64,000 bases of DNA, taken from DATARN01 sp963851105. Lineage in GTDB: Bacteria > Actinomycetota > Acidimicrobiia > Acidimicrobiales > Palsa-688. A model generated the notes under the pieces. It was not told the DNA's origin. It saw only the letters and a program-made list of their open reading frames with translations, and ran no database searches. A program made the translations under genes and the position numbers. Location of the stretch: assembly GCA_963851105.1 (NCBI GenBank), contig CAWKNP010000013.1:1-64000 (forward strand), written 5' to 3'. The stretch's first letter is position 1, and the number at the start of each line of letters is the position of its first letter. Shown piece by piece: positions 50,232-59,598 of the stretch.

Positions 50232-50424
50232 TGGGTCAGTCCAATCCTTGGTTTAAGGGTGGCCATCCGTGGGGTGTTACCCAGATTGCATGGTGACCAT
50301 GCGGCTTGGCAACGCCGATTCTTGCCGACCCGTCCCGCCCCGTCCAGACCTAGGATTGGCAAGGCTGACGAGGCTCGGCCCAGAGCTGGCGAGCGACTTC
50401 TCCCCGCTCGCGATCGGAGGTCGG

Positions 50425-52120
50425 ATGACTCGAAGTCTGGCCGGGGCGCCTCGCACCCCGTTTGACCGAGAACGGGCCCTGCGCCGCATGGCCACGGAGG
50501 ATTTCGACGTCCTCGTCATCGGCGGCGGCATCACCGGCGCCGGGGTGGCCCTCGATGCCGCCGCCCGGGGGCTGCGCACCGCCCTGGTCGAACGCCGCGA
50601 TTTCGCGTCGGGAACCTCGTCGAAGTCGTCAAAACTCATCCACGGAGGGCTCCGTTACCTGCAGCAACGAGAGTTCCGGCTGGTCTACGAGGCACTGGCG
50701 GAGCGGCAGCACCTGCTCGACAACGCCCCTCACCTGGTCACGCCGGTGCCGTTCCTGATACCGCTGTTCGGCGATCAGGGCGTCATCGCCGGGGGGCTGG
50801 CCCACCTGTACTCGGTTGCCCTGTGGCAGTACGACCTGACCGGGGGCCTGCGGATCGGCAAGCGGCACCGCCGGATCAGCCGGTCCGAAGCCCTCGGCTA
50901 TTTCCCCGACCTGGATGTCGATCGCCTGGTCGCGGGTTTCCTGTATTGGGACGCCAAAGCCGACGACGCCCGCTTGACCTTGACGGTCCTGCGCACGGCC
51001 GTGGTCAACCACGGCGCTACCGCCGCCAACTACACACCGGTCGACCAGCTGCTCCGGTTCGAAGGCCGGGTGGTCGGCGCCCGCCTCGGCGACGGCACCG
51101 AGATCCGGGCCGCGATCGTCGTCAACGCCACCGGGGTGTGGGCCGACGGTGTCCGCCAACTCGACGAGGGCCCGGCGGCCCTCGGCACCCTGCGGCCCGC
51201 CAAGGGCATCCACCTCACCTTTCCCGCCCACCGGCTGCCCGTGACCGCCGCCGCCGTGCTGCCCGTCCCCGGCGACCGGCGGTCGATCTTCGTCGTGCCC
51301 TGGGGCGAGTTCACCTATGTCGGGACGACCGACACTGACTACGAGGGGCCCTTGGACGACCCGGCGTGCCGGCCCGAGGATGTCGCCTACCTCCTGGCCG
51401 TGCTCAATACCGCCACCAGCGCCCGGCTGACGACTGCCGACGTCGCGGCATGCTGGGCCGGTTTACGGCCGTTGGTGCGCTCGGCCGCCAGTGCCCGCAC
51501 TGCCGACCTGTCCCGCCGCCACCGCGTGACGTCCTCCGAGCAAGGGGTTATCACCGTCACCGGCGGCAAACTCACGACCTACCGCCGTATGGCTTCGGAC
51601 ACCGTCGACCTGGTGGTCTCGGCGCTCGGGCGCGGCGCCCGCCGGAGCCCGACCAAAAAGTTGCGCCTGCTGGGGGCGGAACGGGCGGGGGCGTTGTGGG
51701 CGCCCTGCCGCGGCCGCCCGACTCGGCGTCGATCCGGTGACGTTGGCCCATCTGGCCGGCCGCTACGGCAGTGAGGCGCGAACCGTGATCGCCATGACCG
51801 AGGCCGACCCCGAGCTGGCTCGGCCCCTGGTGCCGGGACTGCCGTACCTCCGGGCCGAGGCGGTGTACGCGGCCCGTTACGAGATGGCCCGCACCTTGGA
51901 CGATGTCCTGGCTCGGCGGACCAGGGCGGCGTTTCTGAGCTGTCACGACGCTGCGGCCGCGGCCACCGCGGTGGCCCGGCTGATTGCCCCCGAGCTCGGT
52001 TGGTCGCCGGCCGAGATCGACCACGAAGCCGCCACCTATGTCGAGGCGGCCCGCCAGTGCCGCCAGGCGGCGGGACTGCCCGATACCGGCGAGCTGGTCC
52101 TGCACGGCGGCGGCCGCTAA
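50425..52120 (+). pseudogene. glpD: Frameshifted gene for FAD-dependent glycerol-3-phosphate dehydrogenase
   Basis: From the ATG at 50425 (GGAGGTCGG just upstream) the frame gives DFDVLVIGGGITGAGVALDA (FAD-binding), SGTSSKSSKLIHGGLRYL, VVNATGVWADG and TVTGGKLTTYRRM. At about 51703 one extra base occurs and the protein continues in another frame with VDPVTLAHLAGRYGSEART, then AEAVYAARYEMARTLDDVLARRTR, the usual C-terminal DAO_C domain, to TAA at 52120. Total about 564 residues, normal for GlpD, which oxidises sn-glycerol 3-phosphate to DHAP at the membrane. The next gene overlaps the stop by one base. A base-calling error is the simplest explanation. Confidence 0.9.
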
Positions 52121-53676
52121 TGGAGGTCGTCCGTCACGGCGTCCCCACGCCCCCGGTGGCGTTCGGGCGACCGTTGGCCGAGGTGCGGGACCGTTTCCGC
52201 GCCGGCGCGGTGGCCGTGTCCAGGGACTTCGTCGTGCGACTCAGGGAGGTGTGCCCCCGGGTGGACACCGACGTTGCCGCTCTCGTCGAGGCGGGTCGGG
52301 ACTGGTGGCCGGGCAGTGTGAGCTGGGCACTTGATGGCGAGGTGCCGGCGCGGGCGGGGGCCGTGGCCCGCCCGGTAAGCGCCGAGTCGGTGGCGGCGGT
52401 GTTGGCGGTGTGCCACTCGGCGGGGGTGCCGGTCACCGCCAGTGCCGGGCGCAGCGGCGTTTCCGGCGGCTCGGTCCCGGTGTACGGCGGCGTGGTGCTC
52501 GACATGGCGGGACTGGCGGGAATCATCGCGGTCGACCAACAGTCGCTCCTCGTGACCGTCGGGCCCGGGACCTTCGGCGACGAGTTCGAAGCGACGCTGC
52601 GGCGCGACCACGGGCTCACGGTCGGGCACTGGCCTCAATCGATGAACCTGTCGACGGTCGGCGGTTGGGTCGCGTGCCGAGGCGCCGGGCAGTACTCGAC
52701 CCGCTACGGCAAGATCGAGGACATGGTGGCCGGTCTGCAGGTGGCACGGGCCGACGGCCGGCTGTTCCGCACCGGGGGGATGGCGCCCCGCTCCGCCACC
52801 GGCCCCGACCTGACGCAGGTGTTTCTCGGCAGCGAGGGCACGCTCGGGGTCATCACCGAGGTGACCCTCCGGGCTCACCCGGTACCGGCCGCCGAGCGCC
52901 GGGCCGCCTTCGGCTTCGCCACCTTCGCCGGTGGGCTCGACGCCTGTCGCCGCATCCTGCGCCGCGGTGCCACTCCTGCCGTCCTGCGCCTCTACGACGG
53001 CCATGAGAGCCGATCGAGCTTCGGCGTCGACGACGCTTGTGTCCTGATCGTCCTCGACGAGGGCGACGCCGCACTCATCGACGCCGTGATGACGGTGGTG
53101 GCCTCCGAGTGCGCCTCTGCGGAGGTGCTGGATCCCGCCCTCGTGCAGCACTGGTGGGACCGCCGCCAGGACGTGTCGGCCCTCGAGACGGCGGTGCGGG
53201 CCGGCCTGACGGTGGACACCATCGAGGTGGCGGCGTCGTGGTCGGTGCTGCCGGCGCTGTACCGGGAGGTGATCGCAGGCGTGGGCGCCCTCGCCGGCAC
53301 CCTGATCGTCTCGGCCCACCAGTCCCACACCTACTCCGACGGGGCCTGCCTGTACTTCACCTTCGCGGGCCTGCCGGAAGGCGACGGCGGGGAGGGCGCG
53401 GGCGGCGCGGCGGGATCCGGCGGCGGCAACGGCAGCGCCGGCGACTCGTACTATCGCCGCGTCTGGGATCTGGTCATGGCCCTCACCATTGCCCGGGGAG
53501 CCACCATCAGCCACCATCACGGCATCGGGCTCAACCGGGGCCGATACCTCCCGGAGGCGCTGGGATCGGCATTCGAGGTCTTGGTCGCTCTGAAGGAAGC
53601 CCTCGACCCGAACGGGATCCTGAACCCCGGAAAGTTGGGATTGCCGTCTCCGTTCGGGGATGTCCCATGGCCTTAG
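52120..53676 (+). CDS. FAD-binding oxidase, alkyldihydroxyacetonephosphate synthase-like
   Basis: A 518-residue flavoenzyme with the vanillyl-alcohol oxidase fold. It has VPVTASAGRSGVSGGSVPVY and VDQQSLLVTVGPGTFGDEFE in the FAD-binding half, and SHHHGIGLNRGRYLPEALG in the second half, a site matching the AGPS catalytic His cluster. The eukaryotic enzyme swaps the acyl group of acyl-DHAP for an alkyl chain, the first step of ether lipid synthesis. Being fused in an operon with glpD (DHAP supplier) fits, but many bacterial relatives have other substrates. A glycine-rich segment (GGEGAGGAAGSGGGNGSAG) is inserted near residue 430. Its ATG overlaps the glpD TAA. Confidence 0.85.
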   Translation: MEVVRHGVPTPPVAFGRPLAEVRDRFRAGAVAVSRDFVVRLREVCPRVDTDVAALVEAGRDWWPGSVSWALDGEVPARAGAVARPVSAESVAAVLAVCHSAGVPVTASAGRSGVSGGSVPVYGGVVLDMAGLAGIIAVDQQSLLVTVGPGTFGDEFEATLRRDHGLTVGHWPQSMNLSTVGGWVACRGAGQYSTRYGKIEDMVAGLQVARADGRLFRTGGMAPRSATGPDLTQVFLGSEGTLGVITEVTLRAHPVPAAERRAAFGFATFAGGLDACRRILRRGATPAVLRLYDGHESRSSFGVDDACVLIVLDEGDAALIDAVMTVVASECASAEVLDPALVQHWWDRRQDVSALETAVRAGLTVDTIEVAASWSVLPALYREVIAGVGALAGTLIVSAHQSHTYSDGACLYFTFAGLPEGDGGEGAGGAAGSGGGNGSAGDSYYRRVWDLVMALTIARGATISHHHGIGLNRGRYLPEALGSAFEVLVALKEALDPNGILNPGKLGLPSPFGDVPWP

Positions 53677-54068
53677 CCCTCGATCGCCGGGCGATCGGCC
53701 GCGGCATCAGCGCCTACCTGGCCATCGCCGTGCCGTGCGGGCTGCTGATCGCCCTGCTGCACGGCTCCGATACCAAGGGCCATGAATCCAACCTGTGGAT
53801 CGCGGCCGCCGTGGTGGTCGTCCTCGTCGCCCCGTTCGTGGGCGGCGCCGTCGCCGGCGCCGCCCAGCCCTCCCCCCTGGTGCACGGCGCGGTGGCGGTG
53901 GCGCTGCCCGCCGGCGCCTTTCTCGTCATTTCCTCGATCGTGCGCGCCACCGAGGGGCGGATGGGCGCCGCCGACGGCGTCACCTTCGTGCTGTACCTGG
54001 TCGTGTTCACCGGTCTTGGCATGCTGGGCGGCTACGTCGGTTTCCGGCGCCGGCAACGCCTCGCCTGA
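53667..54068 (+). CDS. Four-helix membrane protein (TIGR04086-like)
   Basis: A 133-residue protein with four hydrophobic helices (about 11-30 AYLAIAVPCGLLIALLHG, 39-62, 66-86 and 100-122). Its ATG overlaps the preceding gene by 10 bases, so it is coupled. The loops carry no recognisable catalytic residues. Overall pattern recalls small membrane proteins of TIGR04086, though I cannot confirm. In this operon it could help transport or membrane placement of the lipid-linked enzymes. Confidence 0.75.
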   Translation: MALALDRRAIGRGISAYLAIAVPCGLLIALLHGSDTKGHESNLWIAAAVVVVLVAPFVGGAVAGAAQPSPLVHGAVAVALPAGAFLVISSIVRATEGRMGAADGVTFVLYLVVFTGLGMLGGYVGFRRRQRLA

Positions 54069-54087
54069 TCGGCGGAGGGGACCGACC

Positions 54088-55536
54088 ATGACCATTCTCG
54101 TGATCGACATCGGCACGAGCAGCGTGCGCGCCTCCATCGTTGGCCCCGACGCCACGGTGAGCCATGTCCACAGCCGCCCAATCCTGCCGTCAACTCCCTC
54201 GTCGGGCTTCGTGGAGTTCGATGCCGTCGCCATGGCCGACGCCGCCGTCGATGTCGCCCGCCAGGCGCTGGCCGCAGGCGGCCCGGTCCGAGCCGTGGGC
54301 ATCGCCAATCAGCGGGCTTCGACGGTCGTCTGGGACCGGGCGACGGGCGAGCCAGTCGGCCCTGGCATCGGCTGGCAAGACCTGCGCACCGCCGGGACGT
54401 GCCTCATGCTGCAGGGTCAGGGCATCCGCATGCTGCCGAGCGCATCGGGCACCAAGATCTCCTATCTCTTGGACAGCTATGACTACGGGCGCAGCCGTGA
54501 TCTGCTCTTCGGGACCGTCGACACCTGGATCGCCTGGCGCCTGAACGGCGGCACCGCCCACGTCACCGACCCCAGCAACGCCGGGGTCACCGGCCTTCTT
54601 AGCGTGGACGCCACGCGATGGGACCCCGCCGTCCTCGAAGCGCTGCGCATCCCCGCGGCCATGCTGCCGACCATCATCGACTCGTCGTGCGAACCGGGCG
54701 CCGCAGGCTGGGCGACCGCCCTTGCCGGTGCGCCCCCGATCACCGGACTGGCGGGCGACCAACAGGCTTCGCTTGTCGGGCAGGGCTGCACCCGTCCCGG
54801 GCTGGCCAAAGTCACCTTCGGTACGGGCGGGATGCTCGACGTGTGCACCGGCCCCCGCCCCGATTTCGAGACGCGGGGCCCGGGCGGCTGCTTCCCGATC
54901 GCCGCCTGGCGCCGCAACGGTCACCTGGTCTGGGGGGTCGAGGCCGTCATGTTGTCGGCCGGCACCGCGGTCGAATGGCTCCGTGACGACATGGGCCTCA
55001 TCGCCACTTCGGCCGAGTCCGCCACCGTGGCGGCGCAGTGCTCTGACACCGGCGGCGTGTACTTCGTGCCCGCCCTGCTCGGCCTGGGCACGCCGGAGTG
55101 GGACTTCGGCGCCCGGGGCACCTTGCTCGGCCTGACTCGAGGCAGCGGCCGGCCGGAAGTGGTGCGGGCGGTGCTCGAAGGCATCGCCCACCGAGGCGCC
55201 GACCTTCTGGAGGCGGCAGAGACCGACGCCGGCCGGGCCATCGCCAGCCTCCGCGTCGACGGGGGCATGAGTGCCAATCCCGTCTTCGTCCAGGCTCTGG
55301 CCAACGCCTGCGGATGTCCAATCGAGGTCTCACCGGCGCTGGAAGCGACCACGCTCGGCGCCGCCTACCTGGCGGGCATGGCGGCCGGCATCTGGGCCGA
55401 CGAGGAGGAGATCGCCGAGGCGTGGCACCCCCGAGCGGTTGTCGAGCCGACCACCCGCCTCGATCGTGACCGGTGGCGCCAAGCCGTCGAACGAGCCCGG
55501 GCGTGGATTCCCGAGCTCTCGATGCTCAACTTCTGA
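54088..55536 (+). CDS. FGGY-family carbohydrate kinase (glycerol kinase-like)
   Basis: A 482-residue kinase with ILVIDIGTSSVRASIVGP, AVGIANQRASTVVWDRATG, GWQDLRTAGTC, ITGLAGDQQASLVGQGC, TFGTGGMLDV and SLRVDGGMSANPVFVQALAN. It shares GDQQAS and overall layout with the glpK at 29185 but is more divergent, for example lacking the IVWQDRRT block. It may use glycerol or another polyol. GGAGGGG precedes the ATG. Together with glpD and the AGPS-like gene it suggests a glycerol-to-DHAP module. Confidence 0.88.
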   Translation: MTILVIDIGTSSVRASIVGPDATVSHVHSRPILPSTPSSGFVEFDAVAMADAAVDVARQALAAGGPVRAVGIANQRASTVVWDRATGEPVGPGIGWQDLRTAGTCLMLQGQGIRMLPSASGTKISYLLDSYDYGRSRDLLFGTVDTWIAWRLNGGTAHVTDPSNAGVTGLLSVDATRWDPAVLEALRIPAAMLPTIIDSSCEPGAAGWATALAGAPPITGLAGDQQASLVGQGCTRPGLAKVTFGTGGMLDVCTGPRPDFETRGPGGCFPIAAWRRNGHLVWGVEAVMLSAGTAVEWLRDDMGLIATSAESATVAAQCSDTGGVYFVPALLGLGTPEWDFGARGTLLGLTRGSGRPEVVRAVLEGIAHRGADLLEAAETDAGRAIASLRVDGGMSANPVFVQALANACGCPIEVSPALEATTLGAAYLAGMAAGIWADEEEIAEAWHPRAVVEPTTRLDRDRWRQAVERARAWIPELSMLNF

Positions 55537-55552
55537 ATCAGAAGCGGCCCGC

Positions 55553-56047
55553 TCAGGCTGCGATGTTGACGAAGCGCACGGTCACGAAATCGGGGATCCA
55601 CCCGAAGGCGCACGGCGCCAGGTGCGGGCAGGAGCTGAACTCCACCTGTCCGGTCCCGTCGCATGGCACCCGGACGGCGGGCGGCACCGGCCGCTGGGTG
55701 CCGTAGGTCCTGAGCGTCGCCTGATGCGGGCCGTGTGCCGATCCATCCTGGACGAACCAGGCGTAGACCTGGGAGAAGAGGCCGGTGTAGCCGGTCCCGG
55801 AGTCGACATGGGCCACCGCCAGGTTCTGGCCGCCGGCGACGGGCCCCAGGCGCCCGGGACCGCTCGGTCCCGCGCACACCGTGTAGACGATCGGGTCGGC
55901 ATTGCTGCCGTTGACGAGGCCGATGAAGTGCTGCCCTGGCCGGATGGCCTCGTTGGCTCCCGCCGCCGTCGCCGCACCTGGCGCCAGGCCGCCCATCGCC
56001 ATAACCGTCATAACGAGGACAATTGCTGACCGGATCCCGAAACGCAT
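55553..56047 (-). CDS. Secreted protein of unknown function
   Basis: A 164-residue exported protein. A signal peptide (residues 1-29, IRSAIVLVMTVMAMGGLAPG then ATAAG) is followed by a mature part with four Cys (VYTVCAGPSG, VPCDGTG, SSCPHLAPCAFG) and mixed strands. It ends without an anchor. GGAGGCCACGAC lies directly before the ATG. I recognise no family. It converges with the FGGY kinase gene. Confidence 0.82.
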   Translation of the reverse strand: MRFGIRSAIVLVMTVMAMGGLAPGAATAAGANEAIRPGQHFIGLVNGSNADPIVYTVCAGPSGPGRLGPVAGGQNLAVAHVDSGTGYTGLFSQVYAWFVQDGSAHGPHQATLRTYGTQRPVPPAVRVPCDGTGQVEFSSCPHLAPCAFGWIPDFVTVRFVNIAA

Positions 56048-56099
56048 GTCGTGGCCTCCGGGGATGAAGTCTACGCCCCCCCATTTTGTCGCGCCGCGG

Positions 56100-56606
56100 T
56101 CAGGCGCCCAGCAGCCCCCGCACGTAGGCCGCCTGCCCGAGGTGCTGGAGGCTGTCGTCGGCCACGCTCACCAGCCGCACCCCCATGGTGACGGGCGGAT
56201 CCCAGCGGGTATCCACGATCCGGTCCAGATCGGAAGGCGCCAGTTCCCTGAGCATGGCCTTGGTGCGGGCGCTCACCGCGTCGAGGTAGTCGAAGAGGAC
56301 CGCAGGGCGTGTGGGCCGCACCGCCAGGACCTGCTCGGTGGTGTGCCCGTAGCCGGTGTTCGACGGGTCGGGTTCGAGACCGAAGCCGGTGGCCCAATCG
56401 CCGCTGACCCACAGCTGCTCCCAGTCCATGAGGGCGGAAACATGGTGATCCTGGACCCGAGCCAGGTGCCAGATGAGCCAGGCGATGGGGTTGGCTCCCG
56501 GTGCCGGCGGCCGGGTCAGGTGATCGAGGTCGACACCGTCGACGGCGCCGTGCGCCAGGGGAAGGAGCCGGTCGTAGAGCTCGACGAGTAGTTCAGCGAT
56601 GTCCAT
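56100..56606 (-). CDS. DinB/DUF664 family protein
   Basis: A 168-residue four-helix protein of the DinB/mycothiol-dependent transferase type. Possible metal ligands are His47 (WLIWHLARVQDHH), His54 or 55 and a late His in DDSLQHLGQAAYVRG. Actinobacterial members often use mycothiol or bacillithiol as co-substrate. The ATG at 56606 starts the fold; the 19 codons before it are Arg-rich and unlikely. It is 53 bases from the neighbouring secreted-protein gene on the same strand. Confidence 0.82.
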   Translation of the reverse strand: MDIAELLVELYDRLLPLAHGAVDGVDLDHLTRPPAPGANPIAWLIWHLARVQDHHVSALMDWEQLWVSGDWATGFGLEPDPSNTGYGHTTEQVLAVRPTRPAVLFDYLDAVSARTKAMLRELAPSDLDRIVDTRWDPPVTMGVRLVSVADDSLQHLGQAAYVRGLLGA

Positions 56607-56728
56607 TGTGAGATTCCACCACGTATGGGCGTTCCGCCGACACAACTTCCGCCGCCGCGACAAGATGGTCGCATCTGCAAGGTTCCAAACGTTTCACACG
56701 AAGTTCACACGCTCACACCGGGGGGTCT

Positions 56729-57208
56729 ATGAGAGTCGAAATGACAATAAATGGAACGAGATACGCCCACGATGTCGAACCACGGGTCCTGCTCGTCCAG
56801 TTCATTCGTGAGCACGCCGGGTTGACGGGCACCAACGTCGGCTGCGACACCACCTCCTGCGGCACGTGCACCGTGCTCCTCGACGGCGAATCGGTGAAAT
56901 CCTGCAATGTCCTCGCCGCCCAGGCCGACGGGGCCGCCATCACCACCATCGAGGGCATTGCCACCGGTAGCGACCTCCACCCCATGCAGGAGGCGTTCCG
57001 GGAGAATCACGCCTTGCAATGCGGTTTCTGCACCCCGGGCATGGTGATCGCCGCCATCGGGCTCCTGAACGAGAACCCCCATCCCACCGAGGCGCAGGTG
57101 CGCACCGGCCTCGAGGGCAACCTGTGCCGCTGCACCGGGTATCACAACATCGTCAAAGCCATCCTGGCTGCAGCCGACGCCGGCGCCCATGCGGAGGCGA
57201 GCGCATGA
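56729..57208 (+). CDS. 2Fe-2S subunit of a form II CO-dehydrogenase/xanthine oxidase-type hydroxylase (CoxS-like)
   Basis: A 159-residue small subunit. The first cluster uses Cys39, Cys44, Cys47 and Cys59 (GCDTTSCGTCTV) and the second Cys98, Cys101, Cys133 and Cys135 (QCGFCTPG and CRCTGYHN). It passes electrons from the molybdenum centre to FAD. It is the first gene of a plus-strand operon in the order S-L-M, and its stop overlaps the next start (ATGA). Confidence 0.94.
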   Translation: MRVEMTINGTRYAHDVEPRVLLVQFIREHAGLTGTNVGCDTTSCGTCTVLLDGESVKSCNVLAAQADGAAITTIEGIATGSDLHPMQEAFRENHALQCGFCTPGMVIAAIGLLNENPHPTEAQVRTGLEGNLCRCTGYHNIVKAILAAADAGAHAEASA

Positions 57209-59598
57209 CCCCCGTGGTCGGTACATCCCTGCGCCGCAAGGAAGACCCCAAGCTGCTCACCGGCGAGGCCAAGTTCGTCGACGACCTGGCCATCCCCGGA
57301 GCCCTTCACATCGCGCTGGTGCGCAGCCCGTACGCCCACGCCACCATCAACTCGGTCGACGTTTCCGCGGCCATCGAGCAGCCCGGGGTGGTAGCTGCGT
57401 TCAGCGGCGCCGACCTGAGGGCGGAATGGGCCGGCCCCATGCCGTGTGCGTGGCCGGTCACCGAGGACATGCGCAACCCGGAGCACTTCCCGATCGCGCT
57501 GACCACCGCCTGCTACGTCGGCGATGCGGTAGCGGTGGTGGTGGCGGAAACCGAGGCCGCGGCCAAGGACGCGGCCGAGCTCGTCGCCGTCGACTACGAC
57601 GTCCTCCCGGCCGTTGTCGACCTCGAAGATGCCCTGTCCGACCGGGTCCTGGTCCATGAGGCGCTCGGCACCAACCGGTCGTACACCTGGGACCTCATCC
57701 CCGACGCGGCCGCCGTCGACGAGGCGTTCGCCAACGCGACGCACACCGTCGAAGAGCGCTACATCCAGCAGCGCCTCATACCGATGGCCATGGAAACACG
57801 AGGCGTCGTGGCGGTGCCCGCCGTCTTCGGCGGCGAGTTCACCCTCTTCAGCGCCACCCAGGTCCCCCACATCTTGAAGGTGCTGGCCGCCCTGACTCTC
57901 GGTATCTCGGAGTCGAAGCTCCGCGTGATCGCTCCCGCGGTCGGCGGCGGGTTCGGTTCCAAGCTCAACGTGTACGCCGAAGAGCTGCTGTGCCTGGCCT
58001 TGTCGCGGCGACTCGGCCGCCCAGTGCGCTGGAGCGAGGAACGAATGGAGAACACCCAGGCGACCATCCAAGGCCGGGGCCAGATCCAGCACATCGAACT
58101 GGCGGCCGACGCCGACGGCAAGGTCACCGCGGTGCGGGTGCGGTTGCTGGCCGACATGGGCGCCTACCTCCAGCTGGTGTCGCCGGGAATCCCCCTTCTC
58201 GGGGCCTTCCTCTACGGCGGCGTGTACGACATCGCCCATTACTCGTTCACCTGCACATCGGTTTTCACCACCAAGACCCCGACTGACGCCTACCGGGGCG
58301 CCGGCCGCCCCGAGGCGACCTACGCCATCGAGCGGGCCATGGATGCCCTGGCGCGAAAGGTCGGGCTCGACCCCGCCGAGATCCGCCGGCGCAACTTCGT
58401 GCACGCCGACCAGTTCCCCTACAACTCCTCCGGTGGGCTGATCTTCGACAGCGGCAACTACGAGCCCGCCCTCGACCGGGCCCTCGAACTGGCCGGGTAT
58501 GGCGACGTGCGGGCCGAACAGGCGGCCCGGCGGGCCGCCGGTGATACCAAGCAGCTGGGGATCGGGCTGTCGTCGTATGTCGAGATGTGCGGGCTGGCCC
58601 CGAGCCGGGTCCTGTCGGCGCTGCGCTATGTGGCGGGCGGCTGGGAGTCGTCGACCGTGCGCCTGCTGCCCACCGGCAAGGTCCAGGTCGTGACGGGCAC
58701 CACGCCCCACGGCCAGGGTCACGAAACCTCGTGGTCGATGATCGTGGCCGACCAGTTGGGGGTCAGCCCCAACGACGTGGAGGTGCTCCATTCCGACACC
58801 TCCATCGCGCCCCACGGCATGGACACCTACGGGTCGCGCTCGCTGGCCGTGGGCGGCACGGCCGTCTGGCTGGCGGCCCAGAAGGTGATCGAAAAGGCGA
58901 AGCTGATCGCGGCCCACCAACTCGAGGTCTCTGCCGACGACCTGGAATACGCCAGCGGGACGTTCACCGTGACCGGGTCCCCCGATCGCACCATGGCCAT
59001 CGGCGCCATCGCCTTCGAGGCGTTCACCGCCCACAACCTCCCCGACGGCCTCGAGCCGAACCTGGAGGCCACCAGCCACTTCGACCCGCCGAACTTCGTC
59101 TTCCCCTTCGGCACGCACATCTGCGTGGTGGAGATCGACACCGAGACCGGCAAGGTCGAGGTGCGGGCGTATGTGGCGGTCGACGACTGCGGCACCCAGA
59201 TCAACCCGTTGATCATCGAAGGCCAGGTCCACGGCGGCATCGTCCAAGGCGCCGCCCAGGCGCTGTACGAGGAGGCGATCTACGACGACGACGGCAACCT
59301 CATCACCTCGACGCTCGTCGACTACCTGGTGCCGTCGGCAGCCGATTTCCCGAGCATGGTGACCGACACGACGGTCACCCCGAGCCCCACCAACCCGATG
59401 GGCGTCAAGGGGATCGGCGAGGCCGGGACCATCGCCGCCGCCCCGGCGGTGATGAACGCCATCATCGACGCCCTCAGTCCCTACGGCGTCACCGACATCG
59501 ACATGCCGGCCACGCCGGAGCGGGTCTGGACGGCCATCCAAAACGGCACCAGAAACGGCACCCAAACCGGGACCGACCAGAAGGCGGCAGGGCAATGA
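57205..59598 (+). CDS. Molybdenum-binding large subunit, form II CoxL-like
   Basis: A 797-residue hydroxylase subunit with the molybdopterin-cytosine dinucleotide site. It has RSPYAHATINSVDVS near the start, GGGFGSKLNVYAEE, TTPHGQGHETSWSMIVA, and the Mo-ligand Glu739 in VKGIGEAGTI. Its active-site loop is AYRGAGR (residues 362-368), the form II signature; form I carbon monoxide dehydrogenase has AYRCSFR with an essential Cys. So CO oxidation is not supported and the substrate may be a heterocycle or aldehyde. Overlaps both neighbours by ATGA. Confidence 0.93.
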   Translation: MTPVVGTSLRRKEDPKLLTGEAKFVDDLAIPGALHIALVRSPYAHATINSVDVSAAIEQPGVVAAFSGADLRAEWAGPMPCAWPVTEDMRNPEHFPIALTTACYVGDAVAVVVAETEAAAKDAAELVAVDYDVLPAVVDLEDALSDRVLVHEALGTNRSYTWDLIPDAAAVDEAFANATHTVEERYIQQRLIPMAMETRGVVAVPAVFGGEFTLFSATQVPHILKVLAALTLGISESKLRVIAPAVGGGFGSKLNVYAEELLCLALSRRLGRPVRWSEERMENTQATIQGRGQIQHIELAADADGKVTAVRVRLLADMGAYLQLVSPGIPLLGAFLYGGVYDIAHYSFTCTSVFTTKTPTDAYRGAGRPEATYAIERAMDALARKVGLDPAEIRRRNFVHADQFPYNSSGGLIFDSGNYEPALDRALELAGYGDVRAEQAARRAAGDTKQLGIGLSSYVEMCGLAPSRVLSALRYVAGGWESSTVRLLPTGKVQVVTGTTPHGQGHETSWSMIVADQLGVSPNDVEVLHSDTSIAPHGMDTYGSRSLAVGGTAVWLAAQKVIEKAKLIAAHQLEVSADDLEYASGTFTVTGSPDRTMAIGAIAFEAFTAHNLPDGLEPNLEATSHFDPPNFVFPFGTHICVVEIDTETGKVEVRAYVAVDDCGTQINPLIIEGQVHGGIVQGAAQALYEEAIYDDDGNLITSTLVDYLVPSAADFPSMVTDTTVTPSPTNPMGVKGIGEAGTIAAAPAVMNAIIDALSPYGVTDIDMPATPERVWTAIQNGTRNGTQTGTDQKAAGQ

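Noticed and set aside
57142..59595. Long open frame on the minus strand opposite the hydroxylase large subunit
   Set aside because: It mirrors the codon bias of the plus-strand gene, has no family motifs, and the plus-strand protein is a clear CoxL homologue.
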